Source: Alistipes sp. CAG:435
GTDB lineage: Bacteria > Bacteroidota > Bacteroidia > Bacteroidales > UBA932
Length of the DNA: 42,235 nt
Assembly: GCA_000433355.1 (NCBI GenBank)
Contig: FR893167.1
Location: 1-42,235 of the forward strand
Direction: 5' to 3'
Position 1 is the first letter of the stretch. Every line of letters begins with the position of its first letter. The notes beneath the pieces were generated by a model, which had not been told where the DNA came from, made no database searches, and worked only from the letters and a program-made list of their open reading frames with translations. The translations under genes and the position numbers were made by a program. Of the stretch, positions 1-9,384 are shown one piece after another.

Positions 1-59
1 GTGAACTCCGGGAATCTGATAGACGGGCTTTTATGGCTCGTTTTATCGTCAATTTTCAT
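1..59 (-). CDS. hsdS: HsdS, type I restriction specificity subunit (N-terminal 19 codons only)
   Basis: An ATG at 59 opens a reading frame that runs off the left edge. The 19 visible residues end in SPSIRFPEF, the RFPEF stretch that typically begins HsdS proteins just before the first target-recognition domain. It starts 26 bases after the hsdM stop and lies on the same strand, so the operon order is hsdR-hsdM-hsdS. HsdS would set the DNA target of the complex, but no recognition domain lies in the window. The call rests on the short N-terminal motif plus its position; both point the same way. Confidence 0.8.
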   Translation of the reverse strand, partial: MKIDDKTSHKSPSIRFPEF

Positions 60-85
60 ATTAGTCATTCATCAAAATAAAAAAA

Positions 86-1627
86 CTACAATATTCCCAA
101 CTCCTTCAGGTAAACATCGATCTCCTTGTCAAGTTCGGCACGCTTTGCCTCCAAATCCTTGATCTCACTCATCACGGCCTTGATGTCAATCTCTTCCTCC
201 TCTTCAAATGTATCAACATAGCGGGGAATATTCAGGTTATAGTCGTTGTCACGGACTTCCTGAAGGGTCGCGCAGTGGCTGTATTTCTCAATCTCTTTGC
301 GTTCACGGTAGGTATCGACAATCTTCTTGATGTGCTCAGGCCTTAGTTTGTTCTGGGTCTTGACTTTCTCGAACTCCTTGCTGGCATCAATGAACAGAAT
401 ATTCTCATCCTCCTTGCGGCATTTCTTCATCACGAGGATACAGGTCGGGATGCTTGTGCCGTAGAAGATGTTCGCCGGGAGACCGATAATAGCATCGATG
501 TAGTTCTTCTTCTCGATCAGATATTCACGGATCTTGCCCTCGGACGCGCCTCGGAAAAGCACGCCGTGAGGAGCCACGCAAGCCATTGTGCCGCCATCGT
601 TGAGGTGATAGACCATATGCAGGATAAAAGCGTAGTCGGCCTTGGATTTCGGAGCCAGAACTCCGGCCTTGCTGAAACGGTCATCGTTATTGAACTTCGC
701 GGCGGCGGACCACTCGGCTGAGAACGGAGGATTCGCCACCACCGCATCAAATTGTCTGTCTCCGAACTCATCGTCCTCAAGCGTATCCCCATTATGTATG
801 TCGAAATCCCTATACTTAACCCCGTGAAGAAGCATATTCATTCTTGCAAGGTTGAATGTGGTAGGATTCTTCTCTTGGCCGAATATCTCGTCGGCATTGC
901 CTTCGCGGGCGGTACGAAGGAGCAGAGAACCGGAACCGCAAGTCGGGTCATAGACGGTCTTCAGCCTGTTCTTTCCGGTGATGACGATTTCCGACAGAAT
1001 CTGGCTGACCTCCTGCGGAGTATAGAACTCACCGGCTTTCTTGCCTGCTCCGGCGGCGAATTGCCCGATCATATATTCATACGCATCGCCCAATATGTCA
1101 ATATCTTGCGCATCCTCAAGACCGAAATCAATGCCGTCGAGCGCGACAAGGACATCACTGATGAGCCTGTTCTTGTCTTCAGCCGTCTTTCCAAGCTTCG
1201 GCGAAGCCAGGTCAATGTCGGAGAACAGGCCACCAAAGTCATCCTCACTTTCCTGTCCGATGGTGCTGTCTTCAATCTTCTTCAGAGAGCGCTCAAGAGC
1301 CGGAAGGATATTCTCTTTTCCCTGAATCATAGATATGATGGTGGAGAACAGGTATTCAGGCTCAACGAAATATCCCAAGTCCTGGATGCACTGCGCTTTC
1401 AGTTCCTCCTTCAATTCTTCATCACCGCTTTCCCAGGCAGTCTTGAAGTCTATGTTGTCGTATTGTAGTATCTCATTGGCGCGAAGCTCGATTTTCTCCG
1501 AAAGATACTTGTAGAATATGAATCCAAGGGTGAAGTACATAAAATCACCGGCGGACATATTGCCTCTGAGTGTGTTTGCAACTGTCCAAAGCTGTGTGCG
1601 CAGTTTCTGCTGTAATTCTTCGCTCAT
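86..1627 (-). CDS. hsdM: HsdM, type I restriction-modification N6-adenine methyltransferase
   Basis: Modification subunit that methylates adenine in the HsdS-selected site, using S-adenosylmethionine. The protein is 513 aa from the ATG at 1627. A TTG at 1651 would add eight residues but overlaps the end of hsdR, so I prefer the ATG, which leaves 14 bases between the genes. It has an N-terminal helical HsdM domain (about residues 5-150), then GEFYTPQEV leading into the methylase fold, motif I DPTCGSGS (about 228-235) and catalytic motif IV NPPF (about 299-302). Both SAM-binding and catalytic motifs are intact, and the length is normal for the family. It is cotranscribed with hsdR and hsdS. Confidence 0.95.
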   Translation of the reverse strand: MSEELQQKLRTQLWTVANTLRGNMSAGDFMYFTLGFIFYKYLSEKIELRANEILQYDNIDFKTAWESGDEELKEELKAQCIQDLGYFVEPEYLFSTIISMIQGKENILPALERSLKKIEDSTIGQESEDDFGGLFSDIDLASPKLGKTAEDKNRLISDVLVALDGIDFGLEDAQDIDILGDAYEYMIGQFAAGAGKKAGEFYTPQEVSQILSEIVITGKNRLKTVYDPTCGSGSLLLRTAREGNADEIFGQEKNPTTFNLARMNMLLHGVKYRDFDIHNGDTLEDDEFGDRQFDAVVANPPFSAEWSAAAKFNNDDRFSKAGVLAPKSKADYAFILHMVYHLNDGGTMACVAPHGVLFRGASEGKIREYLIEKKNYIDAIIGLPANIFYGTSIPTCILVMKKCRKEDENILFIDASKEFEKVKTQNKLRPEHIKKIVDTYRERKEIEKYSHCATLQEVRDNDYNLNIPRYVDTFEEEEEIDIKAVMSEIKDLEAKRAELDKEIDVYLKELGIL

Positions 1628-1641
1628 ATCGTGTTTGTCTT

Positions 1642-4458
1642 TTAATCCCAACTGAAAGTGTCTATAATGCCACGAAGTCTGGCCATAACCCGTTTGAAGA
1701 TGTTCCTACGTTCGATAAGGCCAACCTTTTTTCTCATTATGGCATCCTGTATGATCTCCGGCTTCTCGCGCTGAAGGTAGTCGTATTCCTTGAAGAAACT
1801 CTGCAACGACTCCTTGTCAAGTCCCTCATCATCGGCCAGATTGGCGATGGCTTTCGACTTCTCTTTTGAAATATAGTCGTTCAGGCGGCCTTCGAGGTCA
1901 ATGTTCCCGTCCGCCTTGGCTCTGATGAAGCCGCTTTTGTCATTGTCGATGTTCTGCTTGATGAAGCCGTCAATGAGTTTTGTCTTGTTACGCATCGCGG
2001 CATCCCTTATCATAGTGTCCAGAATATGCTGACGTCTGGATTCATAATCCTCGTTCTCTGGATTCAGATCCTCAATGAGGGCAAGGATATATGCGACATT
2101 GATGACATCGCTGTGCAGCAGCTCAAGGCAGAAGTCTATGTCTTCAAGTTTGGAATCGCCATAAGGGATTTCGGGCTCTTCTAAAGTTCCGGTCCGAGCA
2201 TCGTCTTTGTCCACAACACCGACTGTGATGTCAAGGTACTTGCTGCGGAAGTCCATATACTCCTGCTCAGACATAGCAAAATACTTATCTTCCGAGGTAT
2301 AATCCTCATAAATCTGGATCTCGGTCTTTCCTTTGATGATGTCCCTGAAAGCAAGTATAAAGTCTTTCTTGTCAAGCTCGCTCTTCAGAGAGTCGATGAA
2401 AGCCGGATCCGGATATTTCTTCAGGAAATCAATCATCTTCTGATTGAGATCCTTACGGACTTCCAGATAAGGTTTTCTGACGATATATTCATTCGGCTCA
2501 TTGTTACTGAAAAGTTTGATGGCGGCGTCCACCTTGGATTTCAGGTTGCGGAAACAGATTATCTTGCCGAAACGCTTCTTCTCGTTGAGCACGCGGTTGG
2601 TACGGCTGAACGCCTGAAGGAGACCGTGCCATTCCAGATTCTTGTCCACATACAAGGTGTTCAGCTTCTTGGCATCAAATCCGGTCAGGAACATACCCAC
2701 GACAATCAGCAGGTCAAGAGGCTCCATATCAGGCCTGCGCTTCTTCATACGCTCGTTAATGTCATCGTAATAGAGACTGAAATGAGGCACATCGTATGCA
2801 GTGCCGAACATTCTGTTGTAGTCATCCATTATCTCCTGCAGCTTGTCGGCGGTCACTTTCTCATCCTCAAAGCCTTGTCCCATTCCAGTAAGATTGTCAT
2901 CCTGGCTCTCGTTCGCCGAATAAGTGAATATCGCGCCGATGCGGATCGACGGTTTCAGTTCCTTGAATATCCTGTAATATTCAAGGAGCATCGGGACAGA
3001 CTGGACAGCGAACATCGCATTGAACTCACCGTCAAAGGTAGAATGATTGAAGTTGTTCAATATGAACCGCGCGATCTCCCGCATCCTTGTTTCCGATTCC
3101 AAGTCCACATCTTCTTGTCCTTTATAATATTCAACAAGGAAACCAAGCACATTATCATCAGCTATGGCATCTTTTATCAGGTATCTATGCAGACATTTCC
3201 CGAATACTTCCGCTGTGGTATGTTCCTGTCTGGCGTTTTCCCGAAAAATCGGTGTTCCGGTAAATCCGAAAATCTGGAGATTGTGAAAGAAACCGACTAT
3301 ATTCTTATGGCAGTCACCGAAGTGAGAGCGGTGACATTCATCGAAAATCATCACGACCTTCTTGTCACGAATGTCTTGCAGGTGCTTGTTGTAGTAGTCT
3401 TTCGTGACCGCACAGTTCAATTTCTGTATGGTGGTGATGATGATCTTGGAATTTCCGCTTAGTCTCTTGATGAGTTCGCCTGTGTTGTCAGTATTGTCAA
3501 CAGCCCCTGGCTCGAACGCTTCATATTCCGCTTGTGTCTGAGTGTCAAGGTCGTGTCTGTCCACCACGAACAGCACCTTGTCAACGCCATCGACTTCCGA
3601 AACCAGCTGCGCAGCCTTGAACGAGGTCAACGTCTTTCCAGCTCCTGTTGTATGCCATACATACCCGTTATCATTGGACTCCTGCACTTTCTTCAGAATC
3701 TCCTCCACGGCATAATACTGGTACGGGCGCAATACCATCAACATCTTGTCTCCTTCGTGAAGGACTATGTACTTGCCTATAATCTTGCCAAGAGTGCATT
3801 TCGCCAAAAAGTCATCGGCGAAGAGTTCAAGGTTGTTTATCGGTTCGTTGTTTGGAGTCGTCCAATTGAATGTGAACTTATAGCCGCCATTAGGATTATT
3901 CGCGAAGTATCTGGTGTTTACCCCGTTGGAGATGATGAAAAGCTGAATGTAGTCAAAGAGTCCATTGAATGCGGTCTTCTGGTATCTCTGAACCTGATTA
4001 TATGCCTGCTTCAGTTCAACGCCCCTTTTCTTCAGCTCAATCTGCACAAGCGGAAGACCATTTATAATGATAGTAACGTCAAAGCGGTTCTTCCTCTTAG
4101 CCTCAACTGTTATCTGGTTCGCCACCTGAAACTCGTTCTTGCACCAATTCTTGGAATCGAAGAAATTAATCCAGACACGCTCTCCGTTTTCGAGTTCAAA
4201 TTCCTTCAAGTCACGAAGCTTCTTGGCCTTCTCGAAGCGCGTTCCACCTTCAAGATAAAGCAGAATCTTGTCAAATTCAGACTCAGTGAAAGACGTGCGG
4301 CCGTGTCGCTTGAGCTCGTCTGTGTTATGCTTCTCAAGCTGAGCTTTGAAATTGGACTTAAGTTCATTCTCATCATTGAGAATGACACGTTCATAACTGT
4401 TCTCAATCAAGGTTTTGACCAACCCTTCCTCCAGAATCTGTTCACTTTGTACAGGCAT
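1642..4458 (-). CDS. hsdR: HsdR, type I restriction endonuclease motor and nuclease subunit
   Basis: Restriction subunit of the type I complex: it translocates DNA using ATP and cuts it away from the recognition site. The protein is 938 aa from ATG 4458; an upstream TTG at 4470 is less likely. The N-terminal PD-(D/E)XK nuclease is visible as FDV followed 14 residues later by the ELK motif (about residues 127-143). The Walker A TTGAGKT lies near 270-276, the helicase motif II DECH near 373-376, then RecA-like domain 2 with an FSRTNR motif, and a helical C-terminus for contact with HsdM. It is the first gene of the operon, behind a textbook Bacteroidetes promoter (4485-4514). No disruption is seen, so the system may be active if hsdS is whole. 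Confidence 0.95.
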   Translation of the reverse strand: MPVQSEQILEEGLVKTLIENSYERVILNDENELKSNFKAQLEKHNTDELKRHGRTSFTESEFDKILLYLEGGTRFEKAKKLRDLKEFELENGERVWINFFDSKNWCKNEFQVANQITVEAKRKNRFDVTIIINGLPLVQIELKKRGVELKQAYNQVQRYQKTAFNGLFDYIQLFIISNGVNTRYFANNPNGGYKFTFNWTTPNNEPINNLELFADDFLAKCTLGKIIGKYIVLHEGDKMLMVLRPYQYYAVEEILKKVQESNDNGYVWHTTGAGKTLTSFKAAQLVSEVDGVDKVLFVVDRHDLDTQTQAEYEAFEPGAVDNTDNTGELIKRLSGNSKIIITTIQKLNCAVTKDYYNKHLQDIRDKKVVMIFDECHRSHFGDCHKNIVGFFHNLQIFGFTGTPIFRENARQEHTTAEVFGKCLHRYLIKDAIADDNVLGFLVEYYKGQEDVDLESETRMREIARFILNNFNHSTFDGEFNAMFAVQSVPMLLEYYRIFKELKPSIRIGAIFTYSANESQDDNLTGMGQGFEDEKVTADKLQEIMDDYNRMFGTAYDVPHFSLYYDDINERMKKRRPDMEPLDLLIVVGMFLTGFDAKKLNTLYVDKNLEWHGLLQAFSRTNRVLNEKKRFGKIICFRNLKSKVDAAIKLFSNNEPNEYIVRKPYLEVRKDLNQKMIDFLKKYPDPAFIDSLKSELDKKDFILAFRDIIKGKTEIQIYEDYTSEDKYFAMSEQEYMDFRSKYLDITVGVVDKDDARTGTLEEPEIPYGDSKLEDIDFCLELLHSDVINVAYILALIEDLNPENEDYESRRQHILDTMIRDAAMRNKTKLIDGFIKQNIDNDKSGFIRAKADGNIDLEGRLNDYISKEKSKAIANLADDEGLDKESLQSFFKEYDYLQREKPEIIQDAIMRKKVGLIERRNIFKRVMARLRGIIDTFSWD

Positions 4459-4484
4459 ATTATATTCCAAAAGACAATATATGG

Positions 4485-4514
4485 CAAAGTTAGCAATCTC
4501 TTAAAGATATTCAA
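4485..4514 (-). promoter_or_regulatory. Promoter of hsdRMS
   Basis: On the minus strand TTG (4512-4514) is followed by exactly 19 bases and then TAACTTTG (4485-4492), matching the Bacteroidetes primary-sigma consensus (-33 TTTG/TTG, -7 TAnnTTTG). The transcript would begin near 4478 and leave a leader of about 20 bases before the hsdR ATG at 4458. Confidence 0.75.
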
Positions 4515-4574
4515 GTGTCATTGCTATCATCCGCACATTATTACTATCTTGGCAAGTGTCCAAAAACAATCAAG

Positions 4575-4609
4575 ATAAAAAAAAGAGTGACCAAATATTG
4601 GCCACCCTT
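4575..4609 (-). terminator. Intrinsic terminator of the glpT-like operon
   Basis: Read on the minus strand, a stem of about 10-12 bp with G-T wobbles (GGGTGGCCAA / TTGGTCACTC, three-base loop) is followed by a run of eight T. It lies 28 bases after the stop of the organophosphate transporter and ahead of the hsdR promoter. Confidence 0.75.
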
Positions 4610-4636
4610 CTTTTATGTTGATCCGAACAAAGTCTT

Positions 4637-6058
4637 TTATATCTCCTGCCGCTTGCGACGCCAGTTGAGCATCGGGAGGAGGAAGGAGATGACGGCGGCG
4701 CCTAGCCAGAACCAGCTGACGTAGGTGAAATCGTGTTTGGTCACGGTCTCGCCGAGTTTGTTCACCACCTCGACCGTATTGTTGTCCAGAAGGAGGCCGG
4801 TGACTACGTTCTGCAAGCCGGCGGCGGCGTAGGAGGCCACTCCTACGATGCCGAGGGCGGCTCCGGAGGCTTTTCTCGGAACGAGGTCAATGGCCATCAG
4901 ACCGCCAAGGAAACTGATCAGAACACCGATGGCGATTCCGAACAGAACCATTGACAGGATGAGCGTGAAATGACTGCCGTTTCCGAACAGGAACAGGTAG
5001 AGGGAAATCGCCTCAAGGACACCTGCGGTGAAGGCGGGATATTTCCTGTCTCCCTTGAACACCTTGTCGGACAGCCAGCCTGAGAACACCGTTCCCAGCA
5101 CTCCGAAGATCGGGTTGATGCCGATGATCGCGGCGGCGGCTTTGAGGTCATATTCATAAGTCTCTTGAAGGAAGATCGTGCCCCACTCGTTGATGGCGTA
5201 GCGGCTCATATACATAAAGGCGCTGGACAGGGCCAGAATCCATACTCCGGAATTGCGGAGAACGGCTTTCTGGATCTTTCTGGTCTCGGCGGCCCTGGCC
5301 TCGGCGGACTCAGCGGACTCCTGCGCGGCCGGCTTCTTTGTCTCCTCGCCGGAAAGTTCCTCAATGGACGGAAGTCCCTTGCTCTCAGGCGTGTCGTGCA
5401 GCCAGAACAAGATCAAAAGCACTCCCAGAAGGCCGGCGCAGGCCGCTCCGAAGAAGCCCCATTTCCAACCGAAGGCGGCCACAATGGAACCTACGAATAT
5501 GAACGAGAGGCCTTCGCCGATGTTGTGCGAGGCGCTGAAAAATCCATAGTACGTGCCACGTATCCGCAGCGGGAACCACCTCGAAAGTGTGACGATGGAA
5601 GGCGGAGAGCCCATAGACTGAGCCCAGCCGTTGATGCCCCACATTATCGCGAACACTATGAATATGATAGAGCCGCTGATGCCAGCGCTGACCGCTGTGG
5701 CGCCAAGCACTCCCATAATCAGGTTGGCGGCGGCCGACAGCACCAGACCGGTGGCCATAAACCTTTTGACATTCGAGCCGTCGGCCAGGAATCCGTTGAC
5801 GAACTTGCCCACGGCATAGGTCCAGTAAAGGCAGGCGCCAATGATACCAAGCTGCGTGGCGTTGAGCAGGCCGGCGTCAATCAGCGGCTGCTTCATCACG
5901 CCCATCGACATACGGCACACGTAATAGAGCGCGTAGCCGAACGTGATGGCGATGAAGGACTGGAAGCGGGAACGTTTCCAGACCTTGTCAGTGTTCTCCG
6001 GAGCCACCTTGGCGGCGGACGGAGAACTTATCCTGAAAAAATCGAGAAATGAAGCCAT
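4637..6058 (-). CDS. Organophosphate:phosphate antiporter, MFS OPA family (GlpT/UhpT type)
   Basis: Inner-membrane transporter of the organophosphate:Pi antiporter family (GlpT, UhpT, UhpC, PgtP), which swaps a phosphorylated substrate for phosphate. The 473-aa protein is rich in hydrophobic segments consistent with 12 helices and matches the family length (about 450). The N-terminal YYVCRMSMGVMKQPL corresponds to the family YYxxR substrate-phosphate arginine region, and an NGxxDG-like loop motif (NGFLADG) follows. It sits 34 bases downstream of the GDPD gene on the same strand. GDPD releases glycerol 3-phosphate, so that is the likeliest substrate; hexose phosphate or a sensor role like UhpC cannot be excluded from sequence alone. 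A hairpin terminator follows. Confidence 0.85.
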   Translation of the reverse strand: MASFLDFFRISSPSAAKVAPENTDKVWKRSRFQSFIAITFGYALYYVCRMSMGVMKQPLIDAGLLNATQLGIIGACLYWTYAVGKFVNGFLADGSNVKRFMATGLVLSAAANLIMGVLGATAVSAGISGSIIFIVFAIMWGINGWAQSMGSPPSIVTLSRWFPLRIRGTYYGFFSASHNIGEGLSFIFVGSIVAAFGWKWGFFGAACAGLLGVLLILFWLHDTPESKGLPSIEELSGEETKKPAAQESAESAEARAAETRKIQKAVLRNSGVWILALSSAFMYMSRYAINEWGTIFLQETYEYDLKAAAAIIGINPIFGVLGTVFSGWLSDKVFKGDRKYPAFTAGVLEAISLYLFLFGNGSHFTLILSMVLFGIAIGVLISFLGGLMAIDLVPRKASGAALGIVGVASYAAAGLQNVVTGLLLDNNTVEVVNKLGETVTKHDFTYVSWFWLGAAVISFLLPMLNWRRKRQEI

Positions 6059-6092
6059 CTTAAATGAATATTATGACTATCCAGACGGCTTC

Positions 6093-7034
6093 CTAATCGT
6101 GCAATCCCTTTTCGCGGAGGTACTTGAGCAGCTGCTCAGGACGGTCGGTCTGGATGAGTGACGCGCCGTAGCCGATCACCTGGTCGTAGATGAGGGCAGG
6201 ATCGCCGCAGTCAAGAGCCTTGTCATCGTCCAGATAGCCGCAGAGGCTTCCCCAGATAGTGTTGATCCAAAGCTTTGAGCCTGAGTCGATAATCTTCTTG
6301 AAGCAGTCCTCAACCTCAGGGGTCATCTTCTTCCAGCAAACCTCGTAGGCGAGAGGAACGGTGCCGGTCTCCATATATTCATTGAAAAGAGCCTTTCCGG
6401 CCTCTTTCTGGATGTCAATGATAGGCATATACATCATATTGTGCTCGTGGGCGGCCATCCTCCCGGCCACCTCGGCTACAGGCTTCTTGCCCTTGATCAG
6501 GATCTGGTCGGTGACTCCAAGTTCCTCGGTGAGGGCGAGAACCAAGTCGTAATATTCATAACCCTGATCCACGTTCACGCAGATGCGGTCCTTGCAGCAC
6601 TCCAGCGCCTCGCGGAGGGTGCAGATGTGCAGGGAGTCGGTGGCAACGCCGTGCGCGCGCTTGAGACGGAACTTCTTGAGCTCATCCAAGGTGTAATCGC
6701 TTACAAGGCCCTTTCCGGTGGTGCAGCGGTCGATCGTCCTGTCGTGAGAGAGCACGAGAACGCTGTCCTTGGTGAGCTTGAGGTCAAGCTCCATTATGTC
6801 AGCGCCCATCCTGATGATGGACTCGATGGCAGGGATGGAGTTCTCCGGATAGTTGCGCCAGTCGCCTCTGTGGCAGGCCACGACCACATACTTTGAGGCC
6901 GGGTCGTGCATCTGCGCCACGATCATCTCGGCCCTGTTAGGGTACTTGGCCGCATCAACCACATTCTTCTTTGCCGTCCCGCAGGAGCAGAGGCACACAG
7001 CGGCGGCGATCAGGTACAAAATTCTTGCTTTCAT
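6093..7034 (-). CDS. Glycerophosphodiester phosphodiesterase lipoprotein (GDPD)
   Basis: Hydrolyses glycerophosphodiesters to glycerol 3-phosphate and an alcohol. From the ATG at 7034 it is 313 aa with a lipoprotein signal (MKARILYLIAAAVCLCSC, lipobox LCSC), so it is anchored in the envelope. An upstream ATG in the same frame at 7067 would spoil the signal peptide. GDPD hallmarks are present: CHRGDW...PENS, then the metal ligands in MELDLKL and the SHDRTIDRCTTGKG loop, and a C-terminal IQTDRPEQL. The enzyme is 36 bases downstream of an ECF sigma gene and 34 bases upstream of the antiporter that could import its product. Catalytic residues look complete. Confidence 0.92.
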   Translation of the reverse strand: MKARILYLIAAAVCLCSCGTAKKNVVDAAKYPNRAEMIVAQMHDPASKYVVVACHRGDWRNYPENSIPAIESIIRMGADIMELDLKLTKDSVLVLSHDRTIDRCTTGKGLVSDYTLDELKKFRLKRAHGVATDSLHICTLREALECCKDRICVNVDQGYEYYDLVLALTEELGVTDQILIKGKKPVAEVAGRMAAHEHNMMYMPIIDIQKEAGKALFNEYMETGTVPLAYEVCWKKMTPEVEDCFKKIIDSGSKLWINTIWGSLCGYLDDDKALDCGDPALIYDQVIGYGASLIQTDRPEQLLKYLREKGLHD

Positions 7035-7070
7035 ATATTCATTAATTTTTAAAATTTTGTCAGTCAATGT

Positions 7071-7598
7071 CTAAAGAAGCTTCCTTAGTTCAGCGAGGGC
7101 GCAGGAGATGTGGTACTGGACCGTCTTGGGACTTATCATCAGCGCGTCGGCAATCTCTTGGTAAGTCTTGTGTTCGTAGCGGTTCATCCTGAAGATTGTC
7201 TTCCTTAGGACAGACATATCTTCCAAAGCCTCGTCTATGCTTTTCAGCAACTCGAACGTGTCCATTTGGAACGACGGCTCATACCGCTCCGTGCTGACTC
7301 CGACAGTGGCCTTCTGGTACCTGTCGCGCACGCCCTTGCGCTTAATGAAATTCAGGACGGCGTTGTGCGCCATACTGAACAGGTAGGACTTGAGCGAATC
7401 AACCTCACGGAGAGCTTCACGGGAGTTCCAGATCTTGAGGAACATATCCTGCGTGATGTCCTCCGCCTCCGAGGAGTTCTGAAGCATACTGAACGCGAAA
7501 TTTCGGATGCGCCCGGCATACAGAACATAGAGGATGCCAAGAGCCTTGACATCCCCTCCTGCTATCTGCTCAAGTAACTGCTTGTCTTCATTAAGCAT
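7071..7598 (-). CDS. ECF-type RNA polymerase sigma-70 factor
   Basis: ECF sigma factor of 175 aa from ATG 7598 (a TTG at 7610 is also in frame). Sigma region 2 spans about residues 20-90 (ILYVLYAGRIRNFAF..., EAEDITQDMFLKIW, then SYLFSMAHNAVLNFIKRK). Region 4 with the helix-turn-helix TYQEIADALMISPKTVQYHI fills the C-terminal end. It lies 25 bases downstream of the propeller lipoprotein gene and 36 bases upstream of GDPD, inside the long uptake operon, far from either FecR gene. A TATATTTG box just upstream (7608-7615) could give an internal promoter with almost no leader. Whether it drives this locus or the neighbouring one is not shown. Confidence 0.92.
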   Translation of the reverse strand: MLNEDKQLLEQIAGGDVKALGILYVLYAGRIRNFAFSMLQNSSEAEDITQDMFLKIWNSREALREVDSLKSYLFSMAHNAVLNFIKRKGVRDRYQKATVGVSTERYEPSFQMDTFELLKSIDEALEDMSVLRKTIFRMNRYEHKTYQEIADALMISPKTVQYHISCALAELRKLL

Positions 7599-7607
7599 TT
7601 CACATGA

Positions 7608-7615
7608 CAAATATA
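7608..7615 (-). promoter_or_regulatory. Possible -7 box upstream of the ECF sigma gene
   Basis: TATATTTG on the minus strand matches TAnnTTTG. No good -33 TTG lies at 19-20 bases, and the box is only ten bases from the chosen ATG, so a transcript from it would be nearly leaderless. This is a weak call. Confidence 0.3.
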
Positions 7616-7623
7616 ACGATTAT

Positions 7624-9324
7624 TTACCACTTTCTTACACGGACCTTGTACATATCAATGTCAACATTGATGATTCTGTCCGGGGCGGAGGCGCTGGTGT
7701 TCCTGCTGTAGCGGATCTTGTGGGAAGACCAGCTCTCATCTCCCTCCGGGATGGTCGCGTCCGTGTACCAAACCTCGCCGGTCTCGGCGTTGTAGTTCAG
7801 GGACTTCAGAGCGGTGGAGCCTGAGAACAATGACATCTCCGTGAACTGTTCCGTCTCGACATTGAACAGGTAAGCCTTGCTGCCGGCCACTGTGATGGTG
7901 TTGTCGTCCACACGGTTGATGTCGTGGATTCCACCCTGAGGAGCCGTGATGCTCTTGACGAGCTCAAACGAAGGCTTGTCGGTGCCGAGGCCGTTGATCT
8001 TGAATATCTTGATGACATTTCCGCCGGCGGCGTACAGCACGTTCCTCTTGTAGTCCCAGACAACTCCGTGGCCGGAATAAAGGTCGGCGTTCGCCAATGA
8101 GACCTCTGACCTGGCCGAATTATAGATATGCACCTTGTTGTGGTTGGCGGTCGATCCTGTGGATGTGGCCACAGCGATGTAGCCTCCAGGGAGATATTCA
8201 GCGGAATGGGCGTTAGGCAGTCCGGTCGCGTGGAAAAGCACCTTTGAGGTGGCGTAGTCCAAAAGGATGCACCATCCGTAGGAACTTGTCAGCAGCAGTT
8301 TGGTGCCGTTGTCCACGAACTTGCACTCGTCCAGATGGTCGCAACGATCGGCAGCGAGTCCGAGTTCAGAGGCAGCTGTTCTGGCATCCCACGACCAGAT
8401 AAGACCTTCCTTGTAGGAATCCTTGGCGACTGCCGCGTTGATGACGAACACGTGGTTGTCTCCGCAGAAAACAAGTTCGGTCGATTCGTCCTCTGCCAGC
8501 TTCTCGGTGCTGATCCTCTCGCCCGCCTCAAGGACGATCTCGCTGTGGTTTGTGGCTGTGATCGTCTGGCCGGAAGAAGTTGTTATCTTAGCGGTGAAGC
8601 CCTTTGAAAGGATGACAGGAGCGCAATAGACAGGGATGAACACAGAGTTCGATCGGCAGTCCACCGGAGTGATCGGAGTCATCTTGACGGACGCTGAGTT
8701 TGCGGTGAATGTGCCCTCGGCGATGTCAGCGGTGACCTCGCCGGCAAGATTCTCTCCGCCGTTGGCGGTCAGCTCAAGCGAAGCGACATCGTAGTCCCCC
8801 ATCGCGACGTTCACGAACACCATACATCCGGCAGGCTTCAGTTTGAAGTCACAGCCTTCGTAGGAATTGACATTGGCGCTCACCACGTCCAGCATAACGG
8901 GAACCTCGGTTCCGTTCTGGTTGGTCGGAATGGTATATTTCACGTTTTTCCCGGACAAACGCACATCCGCCTTGGAAGGGTACCAACTCAACACCGTGGT
9001 CTCAAGCCGGGAAGCCTGGACATTGAACAGGAAATACGATGAGCTGCTTCCCGTGATGATCGGAGAAGCCTCGGCTCTCTTCGCGATTCCGTCCGGCTCC
9101 AGCATTATGACACCTTTGTCATCGGCTCCCCAAGCCGGTGTGACAATAGCTCCCGCGGTCTTGAAGTCCTTGCTCGCCTCATAATACGGGCTCAAGGTTA
9201 TCTTGGCCTTGACCGCAAGATCCCTGATCTCGGAATCCTTGTCCTCCGAGCAAGCGCCGGCGGCACACAAGGCAAGCGCGGCCGACACAATGGATATAAA
9301 CCTTATCTTATTCATTTTCTTCAT
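7624..9324 (-). CDS. Lipoprotein with C-terminal beta-propeller (DUF6528-like)
   Basis: Predicted lipoprotein of 566 aa (start MKKMNKIRF at 9324; a second ATG follows at 9315) with signal peptide and lipobox near ALCAAGACS. The N-terminal half (about 25-275) looks like an all-beta, fimbrillin-like region rich in Ser/Thr. The C-terminal half (about 285-550) begins ELVFCGDNHVFVINA and contains repeated WSWDA, DHLDECKF, GWCILLDY and HSAEYLPGG blades of a propeller. I associate this half with the Bacteroidetes family DUF6528, from memory. It follows the FN3/PQQ lipoprotein by 60 bases. A surface or periplasmic binding role for the SusCD substrate is inferred; no catalytic motif is evident. Confidence 0.7.
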   Translation of the reverse strand: MKKMNKIRFISIVSAALALCAAGACSEDKDSEIRDLAVKAKITLSPYYEASKDFKTAGAIVTPAWGADDKGVIMLEPDGIAKRAEASPIITGSSSSYFLFNVQASRLETTVLSWYPSKADVRLSGKNVKYTIPTNQNGTEVPVMLDVVSANVNSYEGCDFKLKPAGCMVFVNVAMGDYDVASLELTANGGENLAGEVTADIAEGTFTANSASVKMTPITPVDCRSNSVFIPVYCAPVILSKGFTAKITTSSGQTITATNHSEIVLEAGERISTEKLAEDESTELVFCGDNHVFVINAAVAKDSYKEGLIWSWDARTAASELGLAADRCDHLDECKFVDNGTKLLLTSSYGWCILLDYATSKVLFHATGLPNAHSAEYLPGGYIAVATSTGSTANHNKVHIYNSARSEVSLANADLYSGHGVVWDYKRNVLYAAGGNVIKIFKINGLGTDKPSFELVKSITAPQGGIHDINRVDDNTITVAGSKAYLFNVETEQFTEMSLFSGSTALKSLNYNAETGEVWYTDATIPEGDESWSSHKIRYSRNTSASAPDRIINVDIDMYKVRVRKW

Positions 9325-9384
9325 TTTTAATGAATATCCCGACCCGGCCGCAGGACTTTTTCCCACGGGCCGGGCCGGAAATGA

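Noticed and set aside
2626..4578. Two long plus-strand frames opposite hsdR (278 and 348 codons)
   Set aside because: Antisense to a clear HsdR protein with all motifs; no recognisable domain.
5165..6052. 295-codon plus-strand frame
   Set aside because: Antisense to the MFS antiporter; low-complexity Gly/Arg/His composition.
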